A stretch of DNA of 64,000 nt from contig NZ_CP114786.1 of the NCBI RefSeq assembly GCF_027359675.1, positions 4,376,501 through 4,440,500 on the forward strand, read 5' to 3'. The notes beneath the pieces were generated by a model, which worked only from the letters and a program-made list of their open reading frames with translations, was not told the origin of the DNA and did not search any database. Made by a program: the position numbers and the translations under genes. This DNA comes from Roseibium sp. Sym1. GTDB lineage: Bacteria > Pseudomonadota > Alphaproteobacteria > Rhizobiales > Stappiaceae. Positions 8,518-20,996 of this stretch are shown piece by piece. Position 1 is the first letter of the stretch; every line of letters begins with the position of its first letter.

Positions 8518-8754
8518 TCAGTCCTCTCCGCGTTCCGGCCGCAGCTCATGTTCCAGTCCGGCTTCGCGCACCAGCATGCGTGCCTTCTGGACCTGGTCGC
8601 TGTCCACGAGAATGCGCCGCGGGATCATGGCGAGAGAACCTTCCAGGATGCTCATGTTGCCGTCTGCGACAAAATGTTTGATGCCTGCCTCTTCGAGAAT
8701 CGATTCCAGAAAGGAAATCAGGACGGGATCATTGGTTCTGACGAGTTCTTCCAT
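8518..8754 (-). CDS. DUF2007 family small protein
   Basis: Start taken at the ATG at 8754, giving 78 residues beginning MEELVRTNDPVLISFLESIL. The pattern of a helix followed by AGIKHFVADGNMSILEG and RRILVDSDQVQKARMLVREAG matches DUF2007, an ACT-like small fold annotated as putative signal-transducing protein; no function is proven. The gene is two bases upstream of the methyltransferase and transcribed with it. This pairing beside a divergent polyprenyl diphosphate synthase is common in alphaproteobacteria. Confidence 0.85.
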   Translation of the reverse strand: MEELVRTNDPVLISFLESILEEAGIKHFVADGNMSILEGSLAMIPRRILVDSDQVQKARMLVREAGLEHELRPERGED

Positions 8755-8929
8755 TAGTTTCCCGGCGTTAGCGGTTCGGCCCTTGCAGGCACGGTGTCGG
8801 GCCCCTGGCCACAGGCGGACAGCAAAACCTGCTGATCGCGGCATTTCAACAGTTTGTCAATGGATTGGCGGCTTGCCCCGGAGGCGTTCGCGCCATATTG
8901 TCCGCACAAATATTCAGGGAGTGCCGTAA

Positions 8930-9946
8930 GTGGCCGTTGTTGCAACCTATTCTGACGATCAGCCGCGCCAGCCGAGCATCCAGGCTCTGGTGGACCTCGT
9001 GTCCGCGGGAATGGCCGATGTCAATGAACTGATCCTGTCGAAAGCCGGCTCGAATGTCGAGTTGATCCCGGAGATCGCCAAACACCTGATCTCGTCAGGC
9101 GGAAAGCGGCTGCGGCCGATGCTGACGCTCGCCTGTGCCGAAATGTTCGGCTACGAGGAAAAGGGGCACGTCACGCTGGCCGCGAGTGTCGAGTTCATGC
9201 ACACGGCCACGCTTCTTCATGACGATGTCGTCGATGAAAGCGACATGCGCCGCGGCAAGCTGGCCGCGCGCAAGCTCTGGGGAAACCAGGCAAGCGTTCT
9301 GGTCGGTGACTATCTCCTCGGCCAGGCCTTCAAGATGATGGTCGATGTGGGCTCGCTTGAGGCCCTGCGCATCCTTTCGAGCGCGTCCGCTGTCATCGCG
9401 GAAGGGGAGGTCCTGCAACTGGGCGCCGCCAAGAACATCACCACCACGGAAGCCGATTACCTGCGCGTGATCGAGGCCAAGACAGCGGCGCTGTTTGCCG
9501 CTGCCGCCGAGGTCGGGCCGGTGATCGCCGGACAGCCGGAGCCGATGAAGCAGGCCGCGCGCACCTACGGCATGGAACTGGGCTATGCCTTCCAGCTCGT
9601 CGACGATGCCCTCGACTATGGCGGGTCATCGGCGGATCTCGGCAAGGATGTCGGCGACGACTTCCGGGAGGGCAAGATCACGCTGCCGGTGGTGCTGGCC
9701 GTGGCTCGTGGAACCGATGCTGACCGGGCCTTCTGGAAACGCTGCCTGGAAGGCGAGGAGGTTGCCGATGGCGACCTGGAACAGGCTATCGCGCTTTTGA
9801 AGAAATACGACGCCCTGGCCGACACCGTGGAGCGGGCCCGGACGTATGGCAGCAACGCGCTGAAAGCGCTGGAAACATTGCCGCCGGGTGCGCATAACAA
9901 CGCTCTGGCAGATGCGGTGGCATTTTGTATCTCTCGTGTGAGCTAA
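8930..9946 (+). CDS. ispB: Polyprenyl (octaprenyl-type) diphosphate synthase
   Basis: A GTG-started 338-residue prenyltransferase. Both aspartate-rich motifs are intact: first LLHDDVVDESDMRRG (about residues 94-108), second LVDDALDYGG (about 223-232), with GGKRLRPMLTL near the N-terminus and a KTAALFAAA block between. These are trans-prenyl elongating enzymes that add isopentenyl diphosphate units to farnesyl diphosphate, making the ubiquinone side chain in the cytosol. Chain length cannot be decided from sequence alone. It converges on ispE, another isoprenoid gene. Confidence 0.93.
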   Translation: MAVVATYSDDQPRQPSIQALVDLVSAGMADVNELILSKAGSNVELIPEIAKHLISSGGKRLRPMLTLACAEMFGYEEKGHVTLAASVEFMHTATLLHDDVVDESDMRRGKLAARKLWGNQASVLVGDYLLGQAFKMMVDVGSLEALRILSSASAVIAEGEVLQLGAAKNITTTEADYLRVIEAKTAALFAAAAEVGPVIAGQPEPMKQAARTYGMELGYAFQLVDDALDYGGSSADLGKDVGDDFREGKITLPVVLAVARGTDADRAFWKRCLEGEEVADGDLEQAIALLKKYDALADTVERARTYGSNALKALETLPPGAHNNALADAVAFCISRVS

Positions 9947-9964
9947 TCCACGCAAGGTATTGAA

Positions 9965-10000
9965 AAAATGAATAAAATCCGCCCTCTGGCGAAGGCGGGT
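9965..10000 (-). terminator. Possible terminator downstream of ispE
   Basis: On the minus strand a short stem (GGCGG at 9994-9998 on the plus strand pairing with CCGCC at 9979-9983) is followed by ATTTTATTCATTTTTT. The stem is only 5-6 bp, so this is tentative. Confidence 0.4.
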
Positions 10001-10011
10001 TCAGGGCCGGT

Positions 10012-10893
10012 TCAGGTCAGCGGACCGGACGCAATCCACCAGTCCGGATGATCGGCTCGCAGGCTCCGCTCGATATCCATGGCATTGGAACGTTCGCACA
10101 GTCCGAAACAGGTCGCGCCGGAGCCGGACATCCGGGCGAGCTCGATTCTGCCGTCCGCTTCCAGGGCGGTAAGCACCGAGCCGATCTGCGGGCACAGGCC
10201 AGCCGCCGGTGCCTGAAGGTCGTTGCGGCACCCTTCCAGATAAGCGGCCAATTGGGCAAGCGTTTCGAATCTTTCCGGCAGGAGCGGCAGGGCGGCATTG
10301 TCCCGCTTGTCCAGTGCAGCGAAGACTTCCGGCGTTGAGACGCCGACCTTGGGGTTGACCAGCACGATGCCGCAAGCGGGCAGGGCGGGAGCGGTGGACA
10401 GCTCGTCGCCGATCCCGCACATGCGCTGCGGTTCGGGAAAAAGGCACACGGGCACATCGGCCCCGAGAGAGAGCGCGAGCGCGTGCATGTCGTCTTCCGG
10501 CAGGTAAATGCCCGTGAAGTCCTCCATAAGGCGCAAGGTTGTGGCCGCGTCGCTGGAGCCGCCCCCGATACCGGAGGCGACCGGCAGTCGTTTGGTCAGG
10601 GTCAGCTGAACGTCGGGCAGGGCAATGCCTGCCTTTTCGCAGAAGCGTCTCAGGGCCTTCAGGACGAGATTGTCGTCGGTGGGGCCGGCCAGGTCCCGGG
10701 CAAAGGGACCTTCCAGCTTGACGTCCAGGCCAGGGGCCGGTTCAAGGGCGACGCGGTCGCCAATTTGAGGAAAGGCGACGAGAGAGTCGATCAGGTGGTA
10801 ACCGTCAGGCCGCCTGCCGGTGACGTGCAGGGCAAGATTGACTTTCGCCCGGGCGAGTTCCACCCGGGGCCCGGACATTGAGGCAAGCACCAT
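10012..10893 (-). CDS. ispE: 4-diphosphocytidyl-2-C-methyl-D-erythritol kinase
   Basis: A 293-residue GHMP kinase. The N-terminal ARAKVNLALHVTGRRPDGYH holds the family lysine and substrate histidine, and PVASGIGGGSSDAATTL (about residues 105-121) is the GHMP ATP-binding loop; a late RMSGSGATCFGLC forms motif 3. It phosphorylates CDP-methylerythritol in the MEP pathway. An alternative start five codons inside (10878) is possible. It lies 13 bases after the TPR gene on the same strand, an arrangement common in alphaproteobacteria. Confidence 0.94.
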   Translation of the reverse strand: MVLASMSGPRVELARAKVNLALHVTGRRPDGYHLIDSLVAFPQIGDRVALEPAPGLDVKLEGPFARDLAGPTDDNLVLKALRRFCEKAGIALPDVQLTLTKRLPVASGIGGGSSDAATTLRLMEDFTGIYLPEDDMHALALSLGADVPVCLFPEPQRMCGIGDELSTAPALPACGIVLVNPKVGVSTPEVFAALDKRDNAALPLLPERFETLAQLAAYLEGCRNDLQAPAAGLCPQIGSVLTALEADGRIELARMSGSGATCFGLCERSNAMDIERSLRADHPDWWIASGPLT

Positions 10894-10906
10894 GGCGCGG
10901 GTCCTG

Positions 10907-12694
10907 TCAGCCGCCGTTCTTGCCGGTCTCGGCCTTGGCCGCGTCTGTTCCCGGCACGTCCTGCAGGCCGTCGGCGATCTTTTTCAGGATCTTAGGAAGT
11001 TCCTTTTCCTCCGGCCCGAGATCGCGGGCATGGTTCCACTGGAACCGTGCTTCGTTGCGGCGTCCAACCATCCAGTAGGCATCGCCCAGATGGTCGTTGA
11101 TGACCGGATCCGCGGGACGCAGTTCGATGGCGCGTTCCAGTTCCTTGACCGCTTCCTCATACCGTCCGAGGCGGAAAAAGACCCAGCCGAGACTGTCGAC
11201 GATGTATCCGTCCGTAGGCCGCAGTTCGACCGCCGTCTTGATCATCTCGAGCGCTTCGTCGAGTTTGAGGCCCTGGTCGACCAGTGAATAGCCGAGATAG
11301 TTCAGGACCAGCGGCTGGTTTTCATTGAGCTCGAGGGCCTTGCGGAAATCGGCTTCGGCCTGTTCCCACTCGCCAAGGCGTTCACGCGCAATGCCACGGA
11401 AATACAACAGCGGCCAATGCTTCTCCTCGAACGCGTCGAGGGTGTCGATGCCCTGGGTGTAGACCTTGTTGGCATCATCGTAGATCTCGTGTGACCGAAG
11501 AATGTTGCCGAGCGCGATGACGGCTTCCAGGTCGGAAGGGTCGTCTTCGATCAGCGCTTCCAGGTGGGCTCTGGCTTCATCGAGCTTGTCGAGTTCGTTG
11601 TAGTTCAGACCGACCTGGATCTCGGCTTCCCGCTTGAGAACACTGTCGGCGGGAACCATCACCAGCGCCTCTATGGCACGGTCCGGCTGTTCCATGCGTT
11701 CGAACACGCTGCCGAGAGCGATTGCCGCGAATTCGGCAGTCGGGTCGAGATAAAGCGCAAGCTGAAGATAGGACGTCGACAGTTCCTCGCCGCCGTCCCG
11801 TCCGATCACGGCTCCGAGACCATACAGAATTTCCGACATGCCGGACGCCGGGTCGGTCACCATCGGCGGAATTACATCGCCATTGCCGATCATGGCACGG
11901 GTCTGATCGAGCTTGGGATGTCCCCGGAATTGTTCGTCGTAACGGTCCAGGGCTTCCAGGGCTTCCTTCTGCCGGCCGTTGGCAGTCAGGACGCGGGCAT
12001 AGACATCCACAACACGGATGGCACCCTGATCGACCGCGTAGGCGTTTTCAGCGGCCTCGAGCGCTTCCTGGTTGCGGCCGGCGGCAAACAACAGGTGGGT
12101 CTTGTGCGTGGCCTTGAACACTTCGAACCAGTCGGGCCCGTTGAGGCCGTCAATGACCTCCAGAGCTTCGTCGATCTTGCCATTGCCGAAAAGCGCCCAG
12201 GCTCGCGAAATGCCGATGGAAAGCTGCGCCAGCGGACCGTTGCGGCCCTTGGAAAGAGCCGTGTCGGCTTCTGCATACTTGCCTTCGACCATCTTGGCGC
12301 CGCCGAGTGTCAGCTGGGCAAGGAAGTTTTGCAGACCGGCGGCCTCGAGGTCGCCGGCATACCGGACGGCCTGATCGACATCGCCATTGGCCAGCTTCAG
12401 CAGAAAGGTCCGCTCGAGCAGCATGGTGTTGGCCGGGTCTGCCGCCAGTGTTTCCTCATAAAAAGCCGCTGCCTGGGCGTAGTCCTTCTGAAATCCGGCG
12501 AGACGGCCGGACAGGTAGCTTCCGGACAGGGTGAAAGGCAGGCCGGACGGCGTTCCGTAGTTTTCCGGTTCCGCTGTCGTCTCCGCGACGGCCGCGGCCG
12601 GAACAAGGGCAAGCACGCTGACCAGCGCAAGGAGTTTCAGCCTGAGCTGCCTGCGGCTCGATTTCGCAACAGCGCCGGTCTTTTGTGTCATCAT
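10907..12694 (-). CDS. Secreted or periplasmic tetratricopeptide-repeat protein
   Basis: Start at the paired ATGs at 12694/12691, with GAGGA just upstream; longer frames extend antisense into the ppdK leader without support. The 595-residue protein has a basic N-terminus and a hydrophobic signal segment (LKLLALVSVLALVPAAAVAE, about residues 20-40). The rest is TPR-like helical hairpins with recurrent A-x-A-Y-x-x-x-L-x-x-D-P, clearest in the last 200 residues (EKHWPLLYFRGIARERLGEW, LNYLGYSLVDQG, LGWVFFRLGRYEEAVKEL). TPR arrays are protein-interaction scaffolds; the partner is unknown. It is upstream of ispE. Confidence 0.88.
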   Translation of the reverse strand: MMTQKTGAVAKSSRRQLRLKLLALVSVLALVPAAAVAETTAEPENYGTPSGLPFTLSGSYLSGRLAGFQKDYAQAAAFYEETLAADPANTMLLERTFLLKLANGDVDQAVRYAGDLEAAGLQNFLAQLTLGGAKMVEGKYAEADTALSKGRNGPLAQLSIGISRAWALFGNGKIDEALEVIDGLNGPDWFEVFKATHKTHLLFAAGRNQEALEAAENAYAVDQGAIRVVDVYARVLTANGRQKEALEALDRYDEQFRGHPKLDQTRAMIGNGDVIPPMVTDPASGMSEILYGLGAVIGRDGGEELSTSYLQLALYLDPTAEFAAIALGSVFERMEQPDRAIEALVMVPADSVLKREAEIQVGLNYNELDKLDEARAHLEALIEDDPSDLEAVIALGNILRSHEIYDDANKVYTQGIDTLDAFEEKHWPLLYFRGIARERLGEWEQAEADFRKALELNENQPLVLNYLGYSLVDQGLKLDEALEMIKTAVELRPTDGYIVDSLGWVFFRLGRYEEAVKELERAIELRPADPVINDHLGDAYWMVGRRNEARFQWNHARDLGPEEKELPKILKKIADGLQDVPGTDAAKAETGKNGG

Positions 12695-13067
12695 TCCTCG
12701 CACTTTGGTCTTTCGTCTGGTTGATTGTTGCTTATTGCCTTTGACAATGGCGTCTTTAAGGCTGACCGGCAAGGCGGCCCCGACAACTTTCTGAGGGATT
12801 AAATCCTTTTGATTTTGCACATCGTCGGATTTACCGGGTCTTTTGGTATGAGGATGCGGCTTTATGCCAAAAAAGGCTTGAAGGTCGGGACCTGCCGTAG
12901 CAGGAATGTGCGGTGCAATATGACCGGGCGGCTCCGAGCCTTGCCCGGCGGATTGACTGATTTCGTGCGAAAGCACTTCGGGCAGGCGGACAAGCGACTG
13001 TCGAACGGGAATGCATCCCGGGTGCGGTGACACAACCGCCGGGTGCCGCAAGTGAGGAGAGTGACAT
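12695..13067. other. Divergent intergenic region (TPR gene / ppdK)
   Basis: A 373-base region that must contain the promoters of the leftward TPR gene and rightward ppdK. It is moderately AT-rich around 12720-12850. I see no clear operator palindrome, terminator or small gene; frames crossing it are extensions of neighbours. Confidence 0.5.
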
Positions 13068-15740
<2,673 letters not shown>

Positions 15741-15781
15741 GCAGCCGGACCGGGCACGGCCGAGGGGCGAGGGAGGTCCTG

Positions 15782-16744
15782 TTGAGCGGAGAATTTCCGC
15801 AACTGAAGGATTTGCGCGCAGGCGGCAAGCGTCAGCTTGCGCGTGTCCTGACCCGTCTGGAAACCCACGCGGACGAGGCGGAGACAGCCGCCTTTCTGGA
15901 CGCGGTGGCCGCACAGCCGCTTGCACAGGTCCTTGGCCTGACCGGGCCCCCGGGCGTGGGCAAGTCCAGCTTGACGGATGCCCTGATCAGGTCCTTCAGG
16001 GCGGACGGACTGCGGGTCGGCGTTCTGGCGATCGATCCGTCGTCGGCCTTGACGGGCGGTGCGCTGCTCGGCGACCGGACCCGGCTGAAGACCGATCCTG
16101 CCGATGACGGGGTTTTCGTGCGCTCCATGGCCGCGCGTGACCGTCTCGGTGGCTTGTCGGACGAGGCCGTCGCGGCGATCGCGGTGCTTCGGGCCGTCTG
16201 CGACCGTCTGATTGTCGAGACGGTCGGGATCGGCCAGTCGGAGGGCGACCTGAAACACGCGGTCGACACGGTGGTGCTATGTATCCAGCCCGGGTCCGGA
16301 GACAGCCTTCAATTCATGAAAGCCGGGATCATGGAACTGCCCGATGTCGTCGCGGTGACCAAGGCCGACATGGGCGCGCTGGCGCGCCGGGCGGCCTCGG
16401 ATGTTGCCGGGGCACTGTCGCTGGCCCGCGCCGGTGGCGATGGCTGGAAAGTGCCGGTGTGTGAAGTCTCGTCCCAGACCGCTGCCGGTGTTCCGGAGCT
16501 GGTGGACCACCTGAACCTTCACAAGGCACACCTGACTGCATGCGGCCGGTTGGAAGAGCGCCGGAATGCCCAGCATGTGGCCTGGTTCAGGGACATGGTG
16601 CGGGGAGAGTTCGGGCAGGCGGGTCTGCGGCTCGTCCAGCAGGATCCGGACCGACCCTGGCTGAGTCGCGCGCGGACCGCGCCGTTTGCGAGCTTTGCGT
16701 CATTTGCCGTTGAGACCAGGACCCTGATGGGGCTTCAGACCTAG
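15782..16744 (+). CDS. meaB: MeaB/ArgK-family G-protein chaperone of methylmalonyl-CoA mutase
   Basis: The start is a TTG at 15782, preceded by GAGGGAGGT. The 320-residue GTPase has a P-loop GPPGVGKSSL (about residues 57-66), an AIDPSSALTGGALLGDRTR block characteristic of MeaB, VETVGIGQSEGD as the switch region (about 145-156) and the VTKADMG guanine-specificity motif (about 195). MeaB gates cofactor loading and rescue of B12-dependent methylmalonyl-CoA mutase in the cytosol. The mutase genes are not in this window; the neighbour is ppdK. Confidence 0.92.
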   Translation: MSGEFPQLKDLRAGGKRQLARVLTRLETHADEAETAAFLDAVAAQPLAQVLGLTGPPGVGKSSLTDALIRSFRADGLRVGVLAIDPSSALTGGALLGDRTRLKTDPADDGVFVRSMAARDRLGGLSDEAVAAIAVLRAVCDRLIVETVGIGQSEGDLKHAVDTVVLCIQPGSGDSLQFMKAGIMELPDVVAVTKADMGALARRAASDVAGALSLARAGGDGWKVPVCEVSSQTAAGVPELVDHLNLHKAHLTACGRLEERRNAQHVAWFRDMVRGEFGQAGLRLVQQDPDRPWLSRARTAPFASFASFAVETRTLMGLQT

Positions 16745-16785
16745 GGGCTGGCGTTCTGACGGTGTTCCGGATCCGGGCTGATTGT

Positions 16786-19065
16786 TCAGGCCTTGGCCAC
16801 CCGTGCCTGAAGGGTCAGGTCGGTGCCGAAGGTGCCCGGGCCATCGGAATTGAACTCCTCCAGAAACTGGGTGAGCGCGGCCTCGTTCAGGGGCCTGGAG
16901 ATGAAATAGCCCTGCATCCGGTGACAGTCGTGGGCCTGCAGGAAGCGGATCTGTTCGATGGTTTCGATGCCCTCGGCGACAATGGTCATGCCAAGCGCCT
17001 TGCCCAGTTGGATGATCGACACGAGGATGGCTTCCGCCTCCGGGTTTCCGTTCATGTCGGAAACGAAATCGCGGTCGATCTTGAGCGTGTCGAACGGGAA
17101 GCGGCGCAAATAGCTGAGGCTCGAATAGCCGGAGCCGAAGTCGTCCAGGGCAACCTTCACGCCCAGGTTCTTCAGGCGGCGCAGCGCCTGCAGGACAGAA
17201 TCGTTACGGCCCGCGAAGACGGATTCCGTGACCTCGATTTCAAGACGCTGCGGCGGCAGGTTGTTGGACGCCAGGATCGCCATCACCTTTTCCACAAAGC
17301 GCGGATGCTTGAACTGGTTGGGCGAGACATTGACCGACACGACGATGCCCGGCCATTCGTGCGCCTTGGCACAGGCCTTGTTCAGCACCCACAGGCCCAG
17401 ATCGTTGATCAGGCCGGTCTCTTCGGCGACGGGAATGAACTGGGACGGGGCGATGACGGTGCCGTCTTCCTTGGTCCAGCGGGCAAGCGCTTCCACGCTG
17501 ACAATGCGTTTAGCACTGGTGTCGGACTGCGGCTGGTAGGCCAGGTCCAGCTCGTCGTTCTTGAGCGCCATCCGGAGTTCCCGGGACATCTTGTCCTTGG
17601 ACTGGACGTGATGTTCCATGTTGGCCTCGAAGAACGAGCGCCGGTTGCGTCCGTTGGCCTTGGCGTCATAGAGGGCGATATCCGCCTTGCGCAGCAGCTC
17701 GTCCGGATCATTGCCGTCCCGCGGGGCGACGGCGGCACCCATGGACAGGCTGGCGAACAATTCGCGGCGCCCGATCATGATGGGGCGGCCGATTTCGTCC
17801 TGGACCTGGTCGAGGATGTATTCCAGCCAGACATCGTCCTCGCAGTCCTTGATGACCATGGCGAATTCGTCGCCGCTGATGCGCGCGACGATGCCGGTCT
17901 CCGGAATCACCCGGCGCAGGCGCTGGGCCACGGCGACAATGACCTTGTCGCCCGCTGAATGGCCAAGCGTGTCGTTGATGTCCTTGAAATGGTCGAGGTC
18001 AATGTAGACAACTGCCGTGTTGGATCCGTTTTCGCTGCTTTCGTCCAGAATATCGGTGAGAAGAGCATGAAACCGCGACCGGTTCGGCAGGCCGGACAGG
18101 GCATCATGGTGAGCCGCATGCACCGCCTTGGATTCACTTCTGGCCAGGCGCCGGGTCATCTGGCGGGTGAAGAGGGTCACGACGATCACCACGGCCGCAA
18201 TCATGAACGCAGCCAGGGCAAGAAACGGGTTGATCCGCTGCATCATCTGTGTGCCCGGCGCCGTGGTCTGCCAGGCGATGATGCCGACGTCCGCACCCAG
18301 TGGCGATCTGAGCTGGAACCGGCCTACGCCGGGACGTTCGTTCTGCATGCTCGCAAGCACGAAACCGTCCAGCCGCGACATTTCCGAGATGTCCTTCAGC
18401 TTTTCCCCGCGCAGAGGCACCATGCTCACGAGAACGGACGGAGGAAACCGGTCCCTGGAGATCGACTGGATCTGCGGGATCACGGCTGCGGCACTGAACA
18501 GGAAGGGTTCACCATCCAGGGCGACGATGCCGGTTTCGGCAATCGAGCGGCGCGCGTCGCTGCTTTTGGGAATGTAGCTGAAGAGGCCGGACGGCGTTCG
18601 CTTGAACGAGGTGATGTAGCGCGCCCGGACCTTGGCGACCGAGGGACGCAGGGCGTCGAACAGGTCAGGGGTCATCCACTTGCTGGTGTGGTTCTGGGCG
18701 TAGATCGACACCAGCTCGAAATCGCGATCAATGAGAATCGACTTTGTGAAGCCGTGGTTCTGGAACAGCCAGTGCATGACATTGTCGTAGATCCAGCCCT
18801 GGTCGGGCTCGGAGCCGTTGATGCGGTGGTAGGCTTCGTCCCAGATGACGACACCGCTCTGAAGCTTGACCAGATAGTTCTTCGTCAGCTGCAGCGCGCC
18901 GGCAATCAGCTTGTGCTGGGACTGGACAGCGGTTTCGTCCGACAGGCGCGCCGACCAGTGCATCAGACCGAAAATGCTGATTACAGATGTCGTGACAACC
19001 ACGACCATCGGAATGATGATCGCGTTGGCTATCCGTCTGCCGGAGTTTTTAGACGAATTGTACAT
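16786..19065 (-). CDS. CHASE4-GGDEF-EAL c-di-GMP signalling protein
   Basis: A 759-residue inner-membrane protein. TM1 (about residues 14-36) leads into a periplasmic CHASE4-type domain (about 40-270; GVVIWDEAYHRING and WIYDNVMHWLF are typical), then TM2 (about 283-303). A GGDEF domain (about 315-475) follows, with the signature as SGDEF in ARISGDEFAMVIKD, still a catalytic-type sequence. The EAL domain (about 490-740) has SVEALARW, VSVNVSPNQF, EIEVTES, DDFGSGYSSLSYL, VAEGIET and MQGYFISRPL, all key residues present. It could therefore both make and degrade c-di-GMP in response to a periplasmic signal. Confidence 0.92.
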   Translation of the reverse strand: MYNSSKNSGRRIANAIIIPMVVVVTTSVISIFGLMHWSARLSDETAVQSQHKLIAGALQLTKNYLVKLQSGVVIWDEAYHRINGSEPDQGWIYDNVMHWLFQNHGFTKSILIDRDFELVSIYAQNHTSKWMTPDLFDALRPSVAKVRARYITSFKRTPSGLFSYIPKSSDARRSIAETGIVALDGEPFLFSAAAVIPQIQSISRDRFPPSVLVSMVPLRGEKLKDISEMSRLDGFVLASMQNERPGVGRFQLRSPLGADVGIIAWQTTAPGTQMMQRINPFLALAAFMIAAVVIVVTLFTRQMTRRLARSESKAVHAAHHDALSGLPNRSRFHALLTDILDESSENGSNTAVVYIDLDHFKDINDTLGHSAGDKVIVAVAQRLRRVIPETGIVARISGDEFAMVIKDCEDDVWLEYILDQVQDEIGRPIMIGRRELFASLSMGAAVAPRDGNDPDELLRKADIALYDAKANGRNRRSFFEANMEHHVQSKDKMSRELRMALKNDELDLAYQPQSDTSAKRIVSVEALARWTKEDGTVIAPSQFIPVAEETGLINDLGLWVLNKACAKAHEWPGIVVSVNVSPNQFKHPRFVEKVMAILASNNLPPQRLEIEVTESVFAGRNDSVLQALRRLKNLGVKVALDDFGSGYSSLSYLRRFPFDTLKIDRDFVSDMNGNPEAEAILVSIIQLGKALGMTIVAEGIETIEQIRFLQAHDCHRMQGYFISRPLNEAALTQFLEEFNSDGPGTFGTDLTLQARVAKA

Positions 19066-19225
19066 ACATCTGCCCAGTTGTTTGGGCGAGTATTGTCGAT
19101 CTCGGTTAAGGAAAGACCCAGAACTATAGTAAAATATTGGTAAATCAGAAAAAATGCCGTTTCTGTTTTTCTAATTGGTAAAAGACGTTTTATTGTTTTT
19201 CGGGGCTTAGTCGAAAAGACTGGGC

Positions 19226-19933
19226 TCAGATCAGGTTGAGACTTCTAAAACTGATATTTTTACGCAGGCCGACGACAATATGGTCGTGAACGGTGATGCC
19301 GAGCGGTTCGGCAATGTCGATGATCTGCCGGGTCATCCGGATATCGGCACGGGACGGCGTCGGGTCACCCGACGGATGATTGTGAACCAGGATGATCGCC
19401 GTCGCGGCATGTTCGAGGGCCCGCCGGATCACTTCGCGCGGATAGACCGGCGTGTGGTCGACGGTCCCGGTCTGCTGGACCTCATCGGCGATCAGGGCGT
19501 TTTTCTTGTCCATGAAAAGCACGCGAAACTGCTCGACATCGCTGTGGCCCATGGCGGCCTGAAGGTAATCGGTCACCGATTGCCAGCTGTTGAGGACCCT
19601 TTTGCGGTCAAGTTCGGCGGAGTGATACCGGATGACGGCGGCATGCACGGCCTGGAGCGCATCGATGCTGATGTCGGAAAGGCCGGGGATTTCCTTCAGC
19701 CGTTCCCTCGGAGCGGCGAGGGCGGCCGGAAAGGAGCCGAAACGCTGCAGCATCGCCTTGGCGATCGGCTTGGTGTCCCGGCGGGGCAGGGCGGAGAATA
19801 AAAGGAATTCCAGAAGCTCGTAATCGGCGAGACCCTGCTCGCCCGTTTTACGGAACCGTTGCCTCAGTCTGAGGCGGTGGTCCTTGTGGTCCGGAGCCGC
19901 CGGGGCGGCCTCTTCGGAAGTCCTTTCGCTCAT
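19226..19933 (-). CDS. radC: RadC family JAMM-domain protein
   Basis: A 235-residue RadC/MPN protein: N-terminal helix-hairpin-helix-like part (LLFSALPRRDTKPIAKAMLQ, LKEIPGLSDI) and the C-terminal JAMM zinc site HNHPSGDPTPSRAD (about residue 182), with a conserved glutamate region before it (YPREVIRRALEH). The old role in DNA repair is not supported by later work; the family's function is unsettled. It lies seven bases downstream of the methionine aminopeptidase gene and is likely co-transcribed. Confidence 0.93.
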   Translation of the reverse strand: MSERTSEEAAPAAPDHKDHRLRLRQRFRKTGEQGLADYELLEFLLFSALPRRDTKPIAKAMLQRFGSFPAALAAPRERLKEIPGLSDISIDALQAVHAAVIRYHSAELDRKRVLNSWQSVTDYLQAAMGHSDVEQFRVLFMDKKNALIADEVQQTGTVDHTPVYPREVIRRALEHAATAIILVHNHPSGDPTPSRADIRMTRQIIDIAEPLGITVHDHIVVGLRKNISFRSLNLI

Positions 19934-19939
19934 GGGCTC

Positions 19940-20770
19940 CTAGTCGTCAGGCCGTCCGGGCTTGTGAATGCCTCCCGGCGAAGTGGTGAAAATCTGGCAG
20001 GCGTCCGGCGTGATGCCGATGGAATGCTCGAATTGGGCCGACAGGGAGCGGTCGCGCGTCACTGCGGTCCAGCCGTCGCTCAGGACCTTGACGTGCGGAC
20101 GGCCGAGATTGACCATCGGTTCGATGGTGAAGATCATGCCAGGCTTCAGCTCGACGCCTTCGCCCGGACGGCCGTAATGCAGGATGTTGGGCGTGTCGTG
20201 AAACAGAAGCCCGAGACCATGGCCGCAGAAATCGCGGACCACCGAACAGCGCTGCGCTTCCACATAGGTCTGGATCGCATGGCCGATATCGCCTGTGGTG
20301 TTGCCGGGTTTCGCCGCCTCGATGCCGCGCATCAGCGACTCGTAGGTGACATCGATCAGGCGCTCGGCGGCGCGTTTCAGCTGGCCGACCGGGTACATGC
20401 GGCTGGAATCGCCGTGCCAGCCGTCGAGAATGAAGGTCACGTCGATGTTGACGATGTCGCCCTCGCGCAGGGCCTTGTCGTTGGGAATGCCGTGGCAGAC
20501 CACGTGGTTGATCGAGGTGCAGCAGGACTTGGTGTAGCCGCGATAGTTCAAGGTCGCCGGCAGGGCGTTGTGGTCGCGGCCGTACTGATAGACGAAATCG
20601 TCGATCTCCTGGGTGGTCGTGCCCGGCTTGACGATCGCGGCCAGTTCATCAAGGCAGGCCGCCGTCAGCTGCCCTGCACGCATCATGCACTCGAAATCCT
20701 CGGGACCGTAAAGGCGCACCTGGCCGGTGTTCTTCAGGGGGGCTTCGGCTGCGTCGATATAGCTGACCAT
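19940..20770 (-). CDS. map: Methionine aminopeptidase, type I
   Basis: A 276-residue enzyme of normal type I length. Metal ligands appear in the usual order: IDVTFILDGWHGDSSR (two Asp), CGHGLGLLFHD (His), FTIEPMVN (Glu) and QFEHSIGIT (Glu). It removes the initiator methionine from new proteins in the cytosol and is normally essential. RadC follows directly. The C-terminal tail (ITPDACQIFTTSPGGIHKPG) is slightly longer than in E. coli. Confidence 0.95.
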   Translation of the reverse strand: MVSYIDAAEAPLKNTGQVRLYGPEDFECMMRAGQLTAACLDELAAIVKPGTTTQEIDDFVYQYGRDHNALPATLNYRGYTKSCCTSINHVVCHGIPNDKALREGDIVNIDVTFILDGWHGDSSRMYPVGQLKRAAERLIDVTYESLMRGIEAAKPGNTTGDIGHAIQTYVEAQRCSVVRDFCGHGLGLLFHDTPNILHYGRPGEGVELKPGMIFTIEPMVNLGRPHVKVLSDGWTAVTRDRSLSAQFEHSIGITPDACQIFTTSPGGIHKPGRPDD

Positions 20771-20996
20771 GGGGTGTCCGTGTCTCGCACTGGTCCGGGC
20801 AGGCCGACTTGTCAGTTCAGTGCCGCGGCCGGGCCGGTTGTTTTTGAGTTACCTGATCACATACCGCCAGCAGCCGCCAATTTCCAGCATCAGTTACGTC
20901 AAAATGCGACGAGCGTGGAAACTTGATCCCCGATCGGGCAAATCCGGTGCTCCCGACTTGCGCTTTTTTTTCAGGGCCGCTACGTGAAATGGGTCT